9,402 nt of DNA from an uncultured Helicobacter sp. (lineage in GTDB: Bacteria > Campylobacterota > Campylobacteria > Campylobacterales > Helicobacteraceae). This document shows, one piece after another, positions 1 through 6,892 of this stretch. Every line of letters begins with the position of its first letter. The stretch's first letter is position 1. The notes beneath the pieces are model-generated. The model saw only the letters and a list, made by a program, of their open reading frames with translations. It made no database searches and was not told where the DNA came from. The stretch is taken from contig CALVAF010000032.1 of assembly GCA_944325475.1 (NCBI GenBank), forward strand, positions 1 through 9,402. The letters run 5' to 3'. The position numbers were made by a program, and so were the translations under genes.

Positions 1-1
1 T

Positions 2-604
2 GCCTATGTGCATTCTAATGGACGCGTTGGTGTTATCATCGCACTCAAATGCCAAAAAGAAGAAAATGCAGCAAAACTTACAGATTTAACCAAAAATCTC
101 TGCATGCACGCAGCAGCAATGAAACCACAAGTTATTAGCTATGAATCTTTTGATATGGATTTTATTAAAAGCGAAAAAACTGCCCTCATTGCAGAGCTTG
201 AAAAAGAAAATGAGGAACTCAAACGACTTGGTAAGCCTCTACATAAGATTCCACAATACATTAGTCAGCTAGAGCTTACTGATGAAATCCTTGCAAAACA
301 AGAAGCAGAGCTCAAAGCAGAGCTCAAAGCACAAGGTAAGCCAGAAGCCATTTGGGATAAAATCCTACCCGGACAAATCGAACGATTCAAGGCTGATTCT
401 ACCCTGCTTGACCAAAGGCTAACTTTGCTTGGACAATTCTTTGTAATGGATGACAAAAAAACAATCGCACAAGTCTTAGCCCAAAAGAGCAAGGAACTTG
501 GCGATTCTATTGAAGTCGTGGAATATGTGCGATTTGAGCTTGGTGAGGGAATTAAAAAGCAAGAATGCAATTTCGCTGATGAAGTTGCCGCACAGCTTGG
601 CTAA
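2..604 (+). CDS. tsf: Elongation factor Ts, C-terminal part (5' end outside window)
   Basis: EF-Ts is the cytoplasmic guanine-nucleotide exchange factor that recycles EF-Tu-GDP to EF-Tu-GTP during translation. The frame is open from base 2 and reads AYVHSNGRVGV at once, the conserved EF-Ts stretch around Y-x-H-x-x-G-R-x-G-V. The GTG at 8 is therefore internal and the true start lies upstream. About 200 residues are present; epsilonproteobacterial EF-Ts proteins are around 350 residues, so roughly 150 are missing. The visible part covers the later core subdomain (MHAAAMKPQ near codon 35) and the extended, charged helical insert (ELEKENEELKRLGKP to AELKAELKAQGKPE) that lengthens the family in this lineage. 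It ends with the typical LLDQ...FVMDDKKTIAQVL segment and C-terminal helix. rpsB would be expected upstream. The stop is 2 nt before the next ATG, suggesting cotranscription and coupled translation. Confidence 0.95.
   Translation, partial: AYVHSNGRVGVIIALKCQKEENAAKLTDLTKNLCMHAAAMKPQVISYESFDMDFIKSEKTALIAELEKENEELKRLGKPLHKIPQYISQLELTDEILAKQEAELKAELKAQGKPEAIWDKILPGQIERFKADSTLLDQRLTLLGQFFVMDDKKTIAQVLAQKSKELGDSIEVVEYVRFELGEGIKKQECNFADEVAAQLG
305..328 (+). repeat. 12-bp tandem duplication inside tsf
   Basis: Two perfect back-to-back copies of GCAGAGCTCAAA lie at 305-316 and 317-328, in frame, each coding Ala-Glu-Leu-Lys. They fall in the charged helical insert of EF-Ts. A gain or loss of one copy would keep the frame and only change the helix length by four residues. 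Confidence 0.85.
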
Positions 605-606
605 AT

Positions 607-1248
607 ATGCTACTAGAAGCTAAAAATCTCTCTTTTAGCTATGAAAAACCTATTATCAAAAATCTTGATTTCTGCGCTCAAGGCGGAGAAATCATCTCCA
701 TTATGGGAGTAAGTGGGAGTGGGAAAAGCACTTTTCTACACCTACTCTCTTCCTTCCTAAAGCCCCAAAAAGGCAAAGTTTCGCTCTTTAACCTTGATAT
801 TTATTCCCTCCCACAAGACAAACTTTTAACCCTAAGACGTAAAAAAATCGGTATGATTTTTCAATCCCATTATCTTTTTTTAGGTTTTAGCGCTTATGAA
901 AACCTTCAAGTTGCCTCCATTTTAGGCGAAGAAAAGATCGATGAATCCTTGCTGAAACTCTTTAGCATTGCAGAAGTTTTAGACAAAAATGTCGGGGCTT
1001 TAAGCGGCGGACAACAACAAAGACTCTCTATTGCTAGAATCCTCACTAAAAAACCACAAATCATTTTTGCTGATGAACCCACTGGAAACCTTGATAGAGA
1101 AACGGCTATGAATGTTATGGAATCACTTTTTTCTTATGTGAAAACTAGCAATTCCCTCTTTATCTTTGTAACCCACGACCCCCTTTTAGCCCACAAAGCC
1201 TCCCGTGCTTACAAGCTAGAAAATGCCACCTTAAAAGCTTTGAAATAA
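607..1248 (+). CDS. ABC transporter ATP-binding protein (LolD/FtsE/MacB type)
   Basis: This is a complete single-domain ABC ATPase of 213 residues. The visible motifs are Walker A GVSGSGKST (34-42), Q-loop Gln86 (IFQSH), signature LSGGQ (132-136), Walker B IIFADE (152-157), D-loop NLD (161-163) and switch His190 (VTHD). The run ADEPTGNLD is characteristic of the LolD/FtsE/MacB subfamily, whose members energise lipoprotein release, cell-division peptidoglycan control or efflux rather than ordinary solute import. No permease gene is adjacent, so the partner must be encoded elsewhere and the substrate cannot be named. The ATG follows the tsf stop by 2 nt with no clear Shine-Dalgarno sequence, so translation is probably coupled to tsf. 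I recall the same tsf - ABC ATPase - fliR order in Campylobacter jejuni, which suggests an old arrangement. Confidence 0.93.
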   Translation: MLLEAKNLSFSYEKPIIKNLDFCAQGGEIISIMGVSGSGKSTFLHLLSSFLKPQKGKVSLFNLDIYSLPQDKLLTLRRKKIGMIFQSHYLFLGFSAYENLQVASILGEEKIDESLLKLFSIAEVLDKNVGALSGGQQQRLSIARILTKKPQIIFADEPTGNLDRETAMNVMESLFSYVKTSNSLFIFVTHDPLLAHKASRAYKLENATLKALK

Positions 1249-1255
1249 CTTAACT

Positions 1256-2026
1256 ATGGAGTTTTTAGCCTATCTCACTGAAGGGAATGTGACGAATTTC
1301 CTCTTACTGCTTTTGCGATTTGCTGGAATCATTGCCTTTTTTCCTTTTTTTGAAAATCAATTTATTACCACACAAGTCAAGGGCATTTTCACCTTTTGGC
1401 TTACCCTTCTCTTTATCCCGCTTGTTACGACTATGCCACCTAGCAATATGACACTTTTAGAATTTTTCATCGCAGGAATCACCGAGATTATGCTAGGCTT
1501 CCTTGCCTCTTTTGCCTTGCAGATTGTCTTTGGCATGATTTCTTTTGGGGGCGAGGTGATTTCCTTTGCTATGGGACTCACTATTGCTAATGCCTACGAC
1601 CCCATAACCAGCGCACAAAAGCCAATTGTAGGGCAGCTACTCACGCTACTTGCATTGATGATTATCCTTGCGCTTGATTACCATCATCTTTTTTTATATT
1701 TTGTGGGCGAGAGCATTAAGGAGATTCCACTAGGTGGGTTTATGTATTCGCACAATTACATCACTTACATCATCAAAGCCTTTGCAAATCTTTTTTTAAT
1801 CGGCTTAACAATGTCCTTCCCTATCATTGCGCTTATTTTACTCTCAGACATTATTTTTGGTATGATTATGAAAGCCCACCCACAATTCAACCTCCTAGCT
1901 ATTGGCTTCCCTGTGAAAATCGCCATTGCCTTTGCCATTTTGATTGTGATTATCCCTGCAATTATGATTCACTTCAAGCGAGAATTTTTAAGCGCAATTG
2001 ATGCGCTTACGATTTTATTTCAATAG
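1256..2026 (+). CDS. fliR: Flagellar biosynthesis protein FliR
   Basis: FliR is an inner-membrane component of the flagellar type III export gate, working with FliP, FliQ, FlhA and FlhB to pass rod, hook and filament subunits. The 256-residue product is almost entirely hydrophobic, with membrane segments near residues 14-32, 41-60, 66-93, 97-112, 126-148, 173-203 and 214-240. Family-like stretches are RFAGIIAFFPFF (21-32), FAMGLTIANAYDP (104-116), the GQLLTLLALMI helix followed by DYHHLFL (126-147), and NLLAIGFPVKI (212-222). Length fits the family (about 255-260). The ATG lies 7 nt after the ABC gene stop with only a weak ribosome-binding site, so it is probably read through from the tsf transcript. 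This is unusual for a flagellar gene but fits the scattered flagellar genes of Campylobacterota. Its last 20 nt overlap the 3' end of convergent rmuC. Confidence 0.95.
   Translation: MEFLAYLTEGNVTNFLLLLLRFAGIIAFFPFFENQFITTQVKGIFTFWLTLLFIPLVTTMPPSNMTLLEFFIAGITEIMLGFLASFALQIVFGMISFGGEVISFAMGLTIANAYDPITSAQKPIVGQLLTLLALMIILALDYHHLFLYFVGESIKEIPLGGFMYSHNYITYIIKAFANLFLIGLTMSFPIIALILLSDIIFGMIMKAHPQFNLLAIGFPVKIAIAFAILIVIIPAIMIHFKREFLSAIDALTILFQ
1989..2020 (+). terminator. Possible intrinsic terminator at the fliR/rmuC junction
   Basis: TAAGCGCA (1989-1996) and TGCGCTTA (2002-2009) form a perfect 8-bp stem with the 5-nt loop ATTGA, followed on the plus strand by the T-rich stretch CGATTTTATTT. It lies inside the last codons of fliR and covers the stop codon of convergent rmuC. 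The T tract follows only in the plus direction, so it best suits ending the tsf-ABC-fliR transcript; the hairpin could still pause transcription from the rmuC side. The interrupted T run makes it a moderate candidate. Confidence 0.45.
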
Positions 2027-3539
2027 ATTCTACTCCCACTGATTCTGCCCCAATTGTTTCTAAACTTCCAATGAGTTTCTTGCCTATTTTTCTCTCCACT
2101 TCCCCAAGCTTTTGGAATCGCGAAGCAAGGCTACCCCGCCCACTTGTCAGCTTAGAATCAATCTCATCGCTTTGCTTGCCTAGCCGCTCAATAAGCACCC
2201 TTAACTTCCCAAAATCCTCTACAATCCCTTCAAACTTGTGATAGAAATTTCTAATATCCCCCAATGCCTTCATCACCCTCTCATCACTCTCGATATAAAC
2301 CCAGCTCACTTCAATTGTCTTCAGCGCCATAAAGAGTGTGTGGGGCGTGGTGAGATAGACTTTTTTAGTATAGGCATATTGGTAGATTCCGCTATCCACA
2401 CTTAAGGCAAGATCAAGGATATTTTGGTAGGGGATAAAGAGCAAAACAAACTCATAAGTGCCAGATTCAAAGCTCATATAGGGCTTTTTAGCAAGCTCAT
2501 CAATACGATTTTTGAGATTATGCGCAATTTCGTGACACACTCCCAAATCAGGGGATTCAAAACTAAAATCATTTGGTAATGGGAATTTAGAATCTATAAT
2601 AATACTCTTTTGTTTATCAAGATACACCACCGCATCAGGGCGATACCCACTCCCCTCATGCGTGAAATGCGCCTCTAGCTTATACTGCTGACCCTCGATA
2701 AGCCCACTATGCTCTAGCACATTTTTAAGCTGAATCTCAGCAAAATTCCCACGGATTTTCTTATCACCTTTAAGAATCTGTGCAAGCTTATCAGCATTTT
2801 GTCCTATTTCTTGGCTATAGGCAAACATATTTTTGATATTAGTCTCTAACTTTACTTCATTAGCCGCAAGTCTCTCTTTGTATTCTCTCATACTCTCACG
2901 CACAGGGGTAAAGATAGAATCAAGCATTTTTTTGGAATCCTCTAGCAAATAAAGCTTGTTTTGCTGAAGCATACTTTGGGATTGGGTTTGTAGGGCTTTG
3001 TCAAACTCTGCTTTGAGTGTGGCAAGATTTTGGGTGTATTTTTGCTCTAAGGAATCCAAAAGTTTGGTTTGTGATTCAAGCTGACTTTGAGCTTCTGCCT
3101 TTTGGGCTAAAGTCTTTTGATAAAGAATTGTCATTTCTTCAAACTGCCCTTTTTGCTCCTTTTGTGATTCTTGCAAGGACTGCATTAGAGGCTGCATTGA
3201 TTCAAGCTGGGATTTTAATCTTATCTTTTCTTGCATGGATTCATAATGGCTTTTTGTCATCGCTTCTAGCTTTTCTTGCTGCTTTTTTTGTAATTCCTGC
3301 AAAGTTTCCATAGAATCCACTTGAGTACTCAACTTCGCATTTTCTTGCAGAAGCAAACTGTGCTCTTTGAGTAATGCTTCTAATTGAACCCTTTGTTCTT
3401 CTTGGGTTTTTTGTGAAATTTGGAGAGAGGCAGCTAGATTCTGCCCTTCTTTGCGTAAATTACGATTTTGAGCAACAACCCACACCAAAATAATCATTAC
3501 ACTCACAAGCAAAGACAAAAGCGCATAGACCATAACCAT
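2007..3539 (-). CDS. rmuC: RmuC family DNA recombination-associated protein
   Basis: RmuC proteins carry a predicted restriction-endonuclease-like fold and in E. coli limit inversion at short inverted repeats; the biochemical activity is not established. The 510-residue product has an N-terminal membrane anchor (about 4-23), a long Gln/Glu/Lys-rich coiled coil (about 28-250), then the RmuC domain. Diagnostic stretches are IRGNFAEIQLKNVLEHSGL (262-280), GYRPDAVVYL (298-307) and IIIDSKFPL (313-321); the D and D-x-K residues here fit the predicted PD-(D/E)xK-like core. FVLLFIPYQNI (364-374) and VYLTTPHTLF (394-403) follow. The ATG overlaps the stop of the upstream TPR gene as TAATG, a classic translational-coupling arrangement; a second ATG two codons later is an alternative start. 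The 3' end overlaps fliR by 20 nt. Confidence 0.93.
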   Translation of the reverse strand: MVMVYALLSLLVSVMIILVWVVAQNRNLRKEGQNLAASLQISQKTQEEQRVQLEALLKEHSLLLQENAKLSTQVDSMETLQELQKKQQEKLEAMTKSHYESMQEKIRLKSQLESMQPLMQSLQESQKEQKGQFEEMTILYQKTLAQKAEAQSQLESQTKLLDSLEQKYTQNLATLKAEFDKALQTQSQSMLQQNKLYLLEDSKKMLDSIFTPVRESMREYKERLAANEVKLETNIKNMFAYSQEIGQNADKLAQILKGDKKIRGNFAEIQLKNVLEHSGLIEGQQYKLEAHFTHEGSGYRPDAVVYLDKQKSIIIDSKFPLPNDFSFESPDLGVCHEIAHNLKNRIDELAKKPYMSFESGTYEFVLLFIPYQNILDLALSVDSGIYQYAYTKKVYLTTPHTLFMALKTIEVSWVYIESDERVMKALGDIRNFYHKFEGIVEDFGKLRVLIERLGKQSDEIDSKLTSGRGSLASRFQKLGEVERKIGKKLIGSLETIGAESVGVESIEIKS

Positions 3540-5329
3540 TAAATCTCTTTTAAAATTAACTTCATTTTTTCTTTAGTTTCTTTGATGTCTTTGCTGACAA
3601 TGAATTTCACATTGTCTTTGACATTTCCATAAAATAATGGACTTGGACTTTCATAAAGACCAAACCTCCAATCAAACCTGCTATCCAAAACTGCAAGGCA
3701 TGGAATCCCAACAGACATACACAAATGCAAAGGCGAACTATCAATCCCCACCACATAATCAATATCCCCTAACGCCTCATAAGTATCCAACCAATTTTGG
3801 AAATTTTTGCCTCGATTTTCAATGGAAGCTGGTAGCTCATAATTCCCTACTTGCAAGGACACAAACTTATGATCCAAGCCCTCAAAAGCTTCTAGGAATA
3901 ATTCTAGAGGGAAATTTCTTTGCAATTTTCCTTTTTGTGCTAATTCAGAGAACCAAAAAAATCCGATTGTTTTTTTCTTTTTTTTCTTTTTAGTTTGTGT
4001 GATAGGGACAATTGGACTTTTTAGGGCATTGATTTTTTCTAAAGAATCCACCTTGTAAAAATAAGGTAAAGAGCAAATTGGCAAGGCATAATCAAACTCT
4101 TTTGGCAAGGTTTTTAAGACTTTAAGTTTCTTAAAAAGACTCTCTTTATTCATTTTGAGCTTTTTAAGCCAATTTTTAAAAAGGGGGAAAAGCATACTTT
4201 GGGGCAAGAAAAGCACTTCAGTAGCGCTTTTACACACTTCCTCTAACAATCGACAATACATCAAAGTATCCCCATACCCTTGCTCACAATACACACAAAT
4301 CACCTTGTCTTTAAAGCAGTTTTCATCCTTTTTAAAAGCTTCCACTGCAATGCGATAAAGATCGGGTGCAAAAGTGCTTAAATGCGCATAATGAAGGCGA
4401 CTTTCATAAATTTCCACCCCCTCTGTGAAATTTCCCAAACGCATCAAAAGATAGGCTAAATCAAACTTATAAGTTGGGTGCGGGTTGATATTAATGGCAT
4501 TGTTATAAGCATGTTTTGCTTCCTCATAGCGACCTTGACATTCTAATGCATAGGCAAAATCCCTCCAAAACTCCGCATTATTACGATTGGGAATCTGCAG
4601 TGATTCATAGAATTTCAAAGCCTCTTTATCTTGCCTTGTTTTAAAATATAATTGAGCGATTTTCAAATCCAAATTAGAATTAAGAAAATCCCTTACCGCC
4701 ACGACCTCTGGATTTTCTTGTGGGACATTTGTGGATTTTTCCAATCTTGCTTGCAAGGGTTTTTGGTATTCTGGAATATTTTGATTATCTGCATTTTCAG
4801 TAACTGGCTGTTTTTGAAGCTGCTCAATGATTTCTAGTAGCTTATTGTGGCTCTCAATACAAGTTTGCAACGCCATGGGTAGATTGCTTGGCACAAATAG
4901 CTCACTAACTCCATTCCACAAAGTCAAATCTTTGGGCGTTTGCTGCAGAAGCGCCACATAGATTTTATAGGCTTCCTCAAGTAAGCCAAGTGTCTTATAC
5001 AAAGAAGCTAACTCTCTTAAACACTGCCCCTTCAAAATATTATTATCTTGTTTTACAAGATCTTCTAGGATATTTTGCGCATCTTGCAATCGACCTGTTT
5101 CTTTAGCTGCCATTGCAAGATTGTAAGCTAAGAAGAAGGAATTTGGATTCCCCTGATACGCTCTTTTGCAATAATCAAAACAACGCATATCTTTAAGCTT
5201 CAAGCTTGAAATGGCTGCTAATTCAATCGCTTGGGGGTTGAAGGCATTGCCTCGTAAAATATCTTCACAAATCAGCAAGCATTCTCTATAAGCACCATCT
5301 ACAAAATAACATTTTGCATAATCAATCAT
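3539..5329 (-). CDS. TPR-repeat protein with C-terminal GT9-like glycosyltransferase domain
   Basis: The 596-residue protein has no signal peptide or obvious membrane segment. Residues 1-145 and about 220-335 are helical TPR-type repeats (for example ALKFYESLQ, FAYALECQGRYEEAKHAYNNAI, LAYLLMRLGNFTEGVEIYESRL), split by a Gln/Asn/Glu-rich linker (about 165-210). The C-terminus resembles the heptosyltransferase-like (GT9, GT-B fold) module seen in many proteobacterial TPR proteins: YCEQGYGDTLMYCRLL (347-362), IGFFWFSE (455-462), FVSLQVG (489-495), and VVGIDSSPLHLCMSVGIPC (526-544), where GIDSSPLH matches the usual D-[ST]-x-x-x-H sugar-nucleotide site, then DSRFDWRFG (549-557). An Asp or Asn donor site and real catalysis cannot be judged, and the acceptor is unknown. 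A good AGGAG (5339-5343) stands 9 nt before the ATG, fixing the start. It is the first gene of an operon with rmuC, although a functional link is not evident. Confidence 0.8.
   Translation of the reverse strand: MIDYAKCYFVDGAYRECLLICEDILRGNAFNPQAIELAAISSLKLKDMRCFDYCKRAYQGNPNSFFLAYNLAMAAKETGRLQDAQNILEDLVKQDNNILKGQCLRELASLYKTLGLLEEAYKIYVALLQQTPKDLTLWNGVSELFVPSNLPMALQTCIESHNKLLEIIEQLQKQPVTENADNQNIPEYQKPLQARLEKSTNVPQENPEVVAVRDFLNSNLDLKIAQLYFKTRQDKEALKFYESLQIPNRNNAEFWRDFAYALECQGRYEEAKHAYNNAININPHPTYKFDLAYLLMRLGNFTEGVEIYESRLHYAHLSTFAPDLYRIAVEAFKKDENCFKDKVICVYCEQGYGDTLMYCRLLEEVCKSATEVLFLPQSMLFPLFKNWLKKLKMNKESLFKKLKVLKTLPKEFDYALPICSLPYFYKVDSLEKINALKSPIVPITQTKKKKKKKTIGFFWFSELAQKGKLQRNFPLELFLEAFEGLDHKFVSLQVGNYELPASIENRGKNFQNWLDTYEALGDIDYVVGIDSSPLHLCMSVGIPCLAVLDSRFDWRFGLYESPSPLFYGNVKDNVKFIVSKDIKETKEKMKLILKEI
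3970..3991 (-). repeat. Interrupted poly-A tract coding seven lysines in the TPR/GT9 gene
   Basis: On the coding strand the tract reads A5-G-A8-G-A7 (plus-strand T runs at 3970-3976, 3978-3985 and 3987-3991). It encodes a run of seven lysines at residues about 447-453, in the loop just before the IGFFWF strand of the GT-like domain. The A8 and A7 runs are long enough for occasional slippage, and a slip would truncate the protein before its predicted sugar-nucleotide site. The frame is intact here. Confidence 0.7.
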
Positions 5330-5472
5330 TTGTATTTACTCCTAGTGTGTTATTCTTAATTGCAATTTTATATTATTTAACCTAAAATTCTGGATTTGCT
5401 TTCCTTCTTAACTTAAAAATTTTAATTAGGATTTTTGATTATCCAAAATCTCTAAAAAACAAAGGAATCGTT
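5330..5472. promoter_or_regulatory. Divergent intergenic region between the TPR-rmuC operon and the Bcr/CflA gene
   Basis: This 143-bp, very AT-rich spacer must drive both the minus-strand TPR-rmuC operon and the plus-strand MFS gene. Minus strand: AGGAG at 5339-5343 is the ribosome-binding site; candidate -10 boxes are the TATAAA-like stretch (complement of 5367-5373) and TAAGAAT (complement of 5352-5358). Plus strand: AAGGA at 5462-5466 stands 6 nt before the ATG; TGATTAT (5436-5442) is a candidate extended -10. No convincing -35 is visible for either, as is usual for sigma-70 promoters in this group. Promoter assignments are tentative; the two ribosome-binding sites are clear. Confidence 0.5.
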
Positions 5473-6720
5473 ATGCAAAAGTGCTCTAACTTTAGCGGCT
5501 TAAAAAAGTTTAATCTCATTCTTGTATTAGCCTTTATGTCCTCTCTTGCACCCCTTTCTACAGATATGTATTTGCCAGCTTTAGGGGAAGTGCAAAAATC
5601 CTTTGCCACCGATTCTTTTTACACACAACTTTCTTTAGCAAGTTTTTTTATCGCCTTTGCGCTAGGGCAGCTGCTCTATGGACCCCTTAGTGATATTTAT
5701 GGACGCAAAAAACCCCTTTATCTTGGAATCTTACTTTTCATCCTCTCAAGCCTTGCTTGCATTAGCTTTGATTCCATTTATGCCTTTATCTTTTTTCGAT
5801 TCTTAGAAGCCTTAGGGGGCTGTGCTGGAGTCGTCATTGCAAGGGCAATTGTCAATGATAATTTCGAGCTTAAAGAAGCCGCAGGACTGTTTGCGCTTAT
5901 GATGGTCATTTCCTCCCTAGCACCCATGCTCTCGCCCGGACTAGGAAGTATTTTACTGGATTACTTTTCATGGAAAAGCATTTTTGTTGTGCTTTTTTTG
6001 CTTGGAATTGTTTTGTTATTTTATGTCTTTTGGGGATTAAATGGGATTAAAGAAAACACCACCTCGCTTAAATTTAATCTCAAAGAGATTCTAGGAAATT
6101 ACACCAAAATCCTCAAAGACCGCCGCTTTAGAATCTATGTCTTTGCCTCTAGCTTTGTCATGGCTACGATGTTTGCCTATATCACAGGTTCTTCATATGT
6201 TTTTAGAGAATATTATGGCTTAAGTGAAAAAGCTTATGGAATCCTCTTTGGAATAAATGCTGCAAGTTTTATGATTTTTGCTAATATTAATGCTAGAATC
6301 GTGCGTCGCTACTCGCCTTATTCTGTGTTGCCCTATTCCTTTGCTGCGATGTTTGGAATCGCTATCTTGCTTGCTTTGGTTAGCTTTTTTGATTGGGGAT
6401 TCTTAGCCTTTGAAATCCTGCTTTTTTTGATGATTGGAATGCTTGGGTTTATTATTCCAAACGCAACCACTTTAGCTATGGCACGATTCAAACAAAATTC
6501 CGGAAGTGCCTCTGCAATGCTGGGTGCGATTCAATTCGCCCTTGCTGGTGGGATTTCTTTTGTCGTTAGCCTCTTAAGAGCCAATAACCCTTTACTTCTT
6601 GCTCTTGTCATCACCTCATGTTTGGTGGTTGCTTGTGGGATTTATTTCTCACTTAATGCAAGGGAAATCCAAAAATACAAAAGAAAATGGGCTGTGATAT
6701 TCTTCACAAAAACAAAATAG
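5473..6720 (+). CDS. Bcr/CflA-family multidrug efflux MFS transporter
   Basis: This is an intact 415-residue, 12-helix major facilitator of the drug:proton antiporter (DHA1) group. The Bcr/CflA hallmark STDMYLPALGEVQKSF (29-44) follows the first helix. The loop 2-3 motif GPLSDIYGRKKP (70-81) is the MFS motif A, FRFLEALGG (108-116) lies in helix 4, and APMLSPGLGS (150-159) in helix 5 is the antiporter motif C equivalent. Length and topology match the family (about 395-415). Relatives export chloramphenicol, bicyclomycin, sulfonamides or short peptides; the substrate here cannot be predicted. The start is supported by AAGGA 6 nt upstream. Only about 2 of 36 isoleucines use ATA, similar to the core genes to its left and unlike the next transporter. 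No good terminator follows it. Confidence 0.92.
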   Translation: MQKCSNFSGLKKFNLILVLAFMSSLAPLSTDMYLPALGEVQKSFATDSFYTQLSLASFFIAFALGQLLYGPLSDIYGRKKPLYLGILLFILSSLACISFDSIYAFIFFRFLEALGGCAGVVIARAIVNDNFELKEAAGLFALMMVISSLAPMLSPGLGSILLDYFSWKSIFVVLFLLGIVLLFYVFWGLNGIKENTTSLKFNLKEILGNYTKILKDRRFRIYVFASSFVMATMFAYITGSSYVFREYYGLSEKAYGILFGINAASFMIFANINARIVRRYSPYSVLPYSFAAMFGIAILLALVSFFDWGFLAFEILLFLMIGMLGFIIPNATTLAMARFKQNSGSASAMLGAIQFALAGGISFVVSLLRANNPLLLALVITSCLVVACGIYFSLNAREIQKYKRKWAVIFFTKTK

Positions 6721-6748
6721 CAGTTTTTTACATCTTATTCTTATAAAA

Positions 6749-6790
6749 ATTGCAAAATCACTTTGAATTTATAAATTCTATAAATGCAAT
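6749..6790. repeat. Nested inverted repeats, possible operator
   Basis: GAATTTATAAATTC at 6765-6778 is a perfect 14-bp palindrome. It is flanked by ATTGCA (6749-6754) and its complement TGCAAT (6785-6790), giving a second, outer inverted repeat. It ends 1 nt before a TATAAT box at 6792-6797. The position would suit a dimeric repressor site for the downstream transporter gene, but no regulator gene is in the window and AT-rich palindromes can arise by chance. Confidence 0.35.
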
Positions 6791-6791
6791 A

Positions 6792-6797
6792 TATAAT
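6792..6797 (+). promoter_or_regulatory. Candidate upstream promoter -10 (TATAAT)
   Basis: This is a consensus -10 hexamer with no recognisable -35 at 17 nt, as is common in Helicobacter. A transcript from here would start near 6804 and carry the C11 tract in its leader before the second MFS gene. Confidence 0.35.
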
Positions 6798-6820
6798 GCT
6801 TTTTACAAAGTCTTTTATCA

Positions 6821-6831
6821 CCCCCCCCCCC
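6821..6831. repeat. C11 homopolymer tract, candidate phase-variable promoter element
   Basis: Eleven uninterrupted cytosines sit in an otherwise AT-rich spacer, directly followed by TTGACT. Poly-C/G tracts of this length are hypermutable by slipped-strand mispairing in Helicobacter and Campylobacter. The tract is intergenic, so length changes would alter promoter geometry rather than a reading frame. Confidence 0.9.
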
Positions 6832-6862
6832 TTGACTTAGAGCTACTCTCATCTTTTATACT
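6832..6862 (+). promoter_or_regulatory. Sigma-70-type promoter for the second MFS gene
   Basis: TTGACT (-35, 6832-6837) and TATACT (-10, 6857-6862) are separated by 19 bp, or 18 bp if TGACTT is used as the -35. The spacing is slightly longer than ideal. The expected start near 6869 gives a leader of about 24 nt, containing the ribosome-binding site AAGGA (6882-6886), 6 nt before the ATG at 6893. The C11 tract touches the upstream edge of the -35 box. Confidence 0.6.
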
Positions 6863-6892
6863 TTCATTTCAAAAAATTTAAAAGGAAATTTT

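Noticed and set aside
8..10. GTG as the start of tsf
   Set aside because: The frame is open upstream and the EF-Ts motif already begins before it, so the gene is cut by the window edge.
3017..3313. Plus-strand open frame of 98 codons within rmuC
   Set aside because: It is the complement of the low-complexity coiled-coil region of rmuC, with no start signals or family match.
3637..3993. Plus-strand open frame of 118 codons within the TPR/GT9 gene
   Set aside because: It is antisense to the conserved GT-like domain and ends in the poly-T tract; no independent coding signal.
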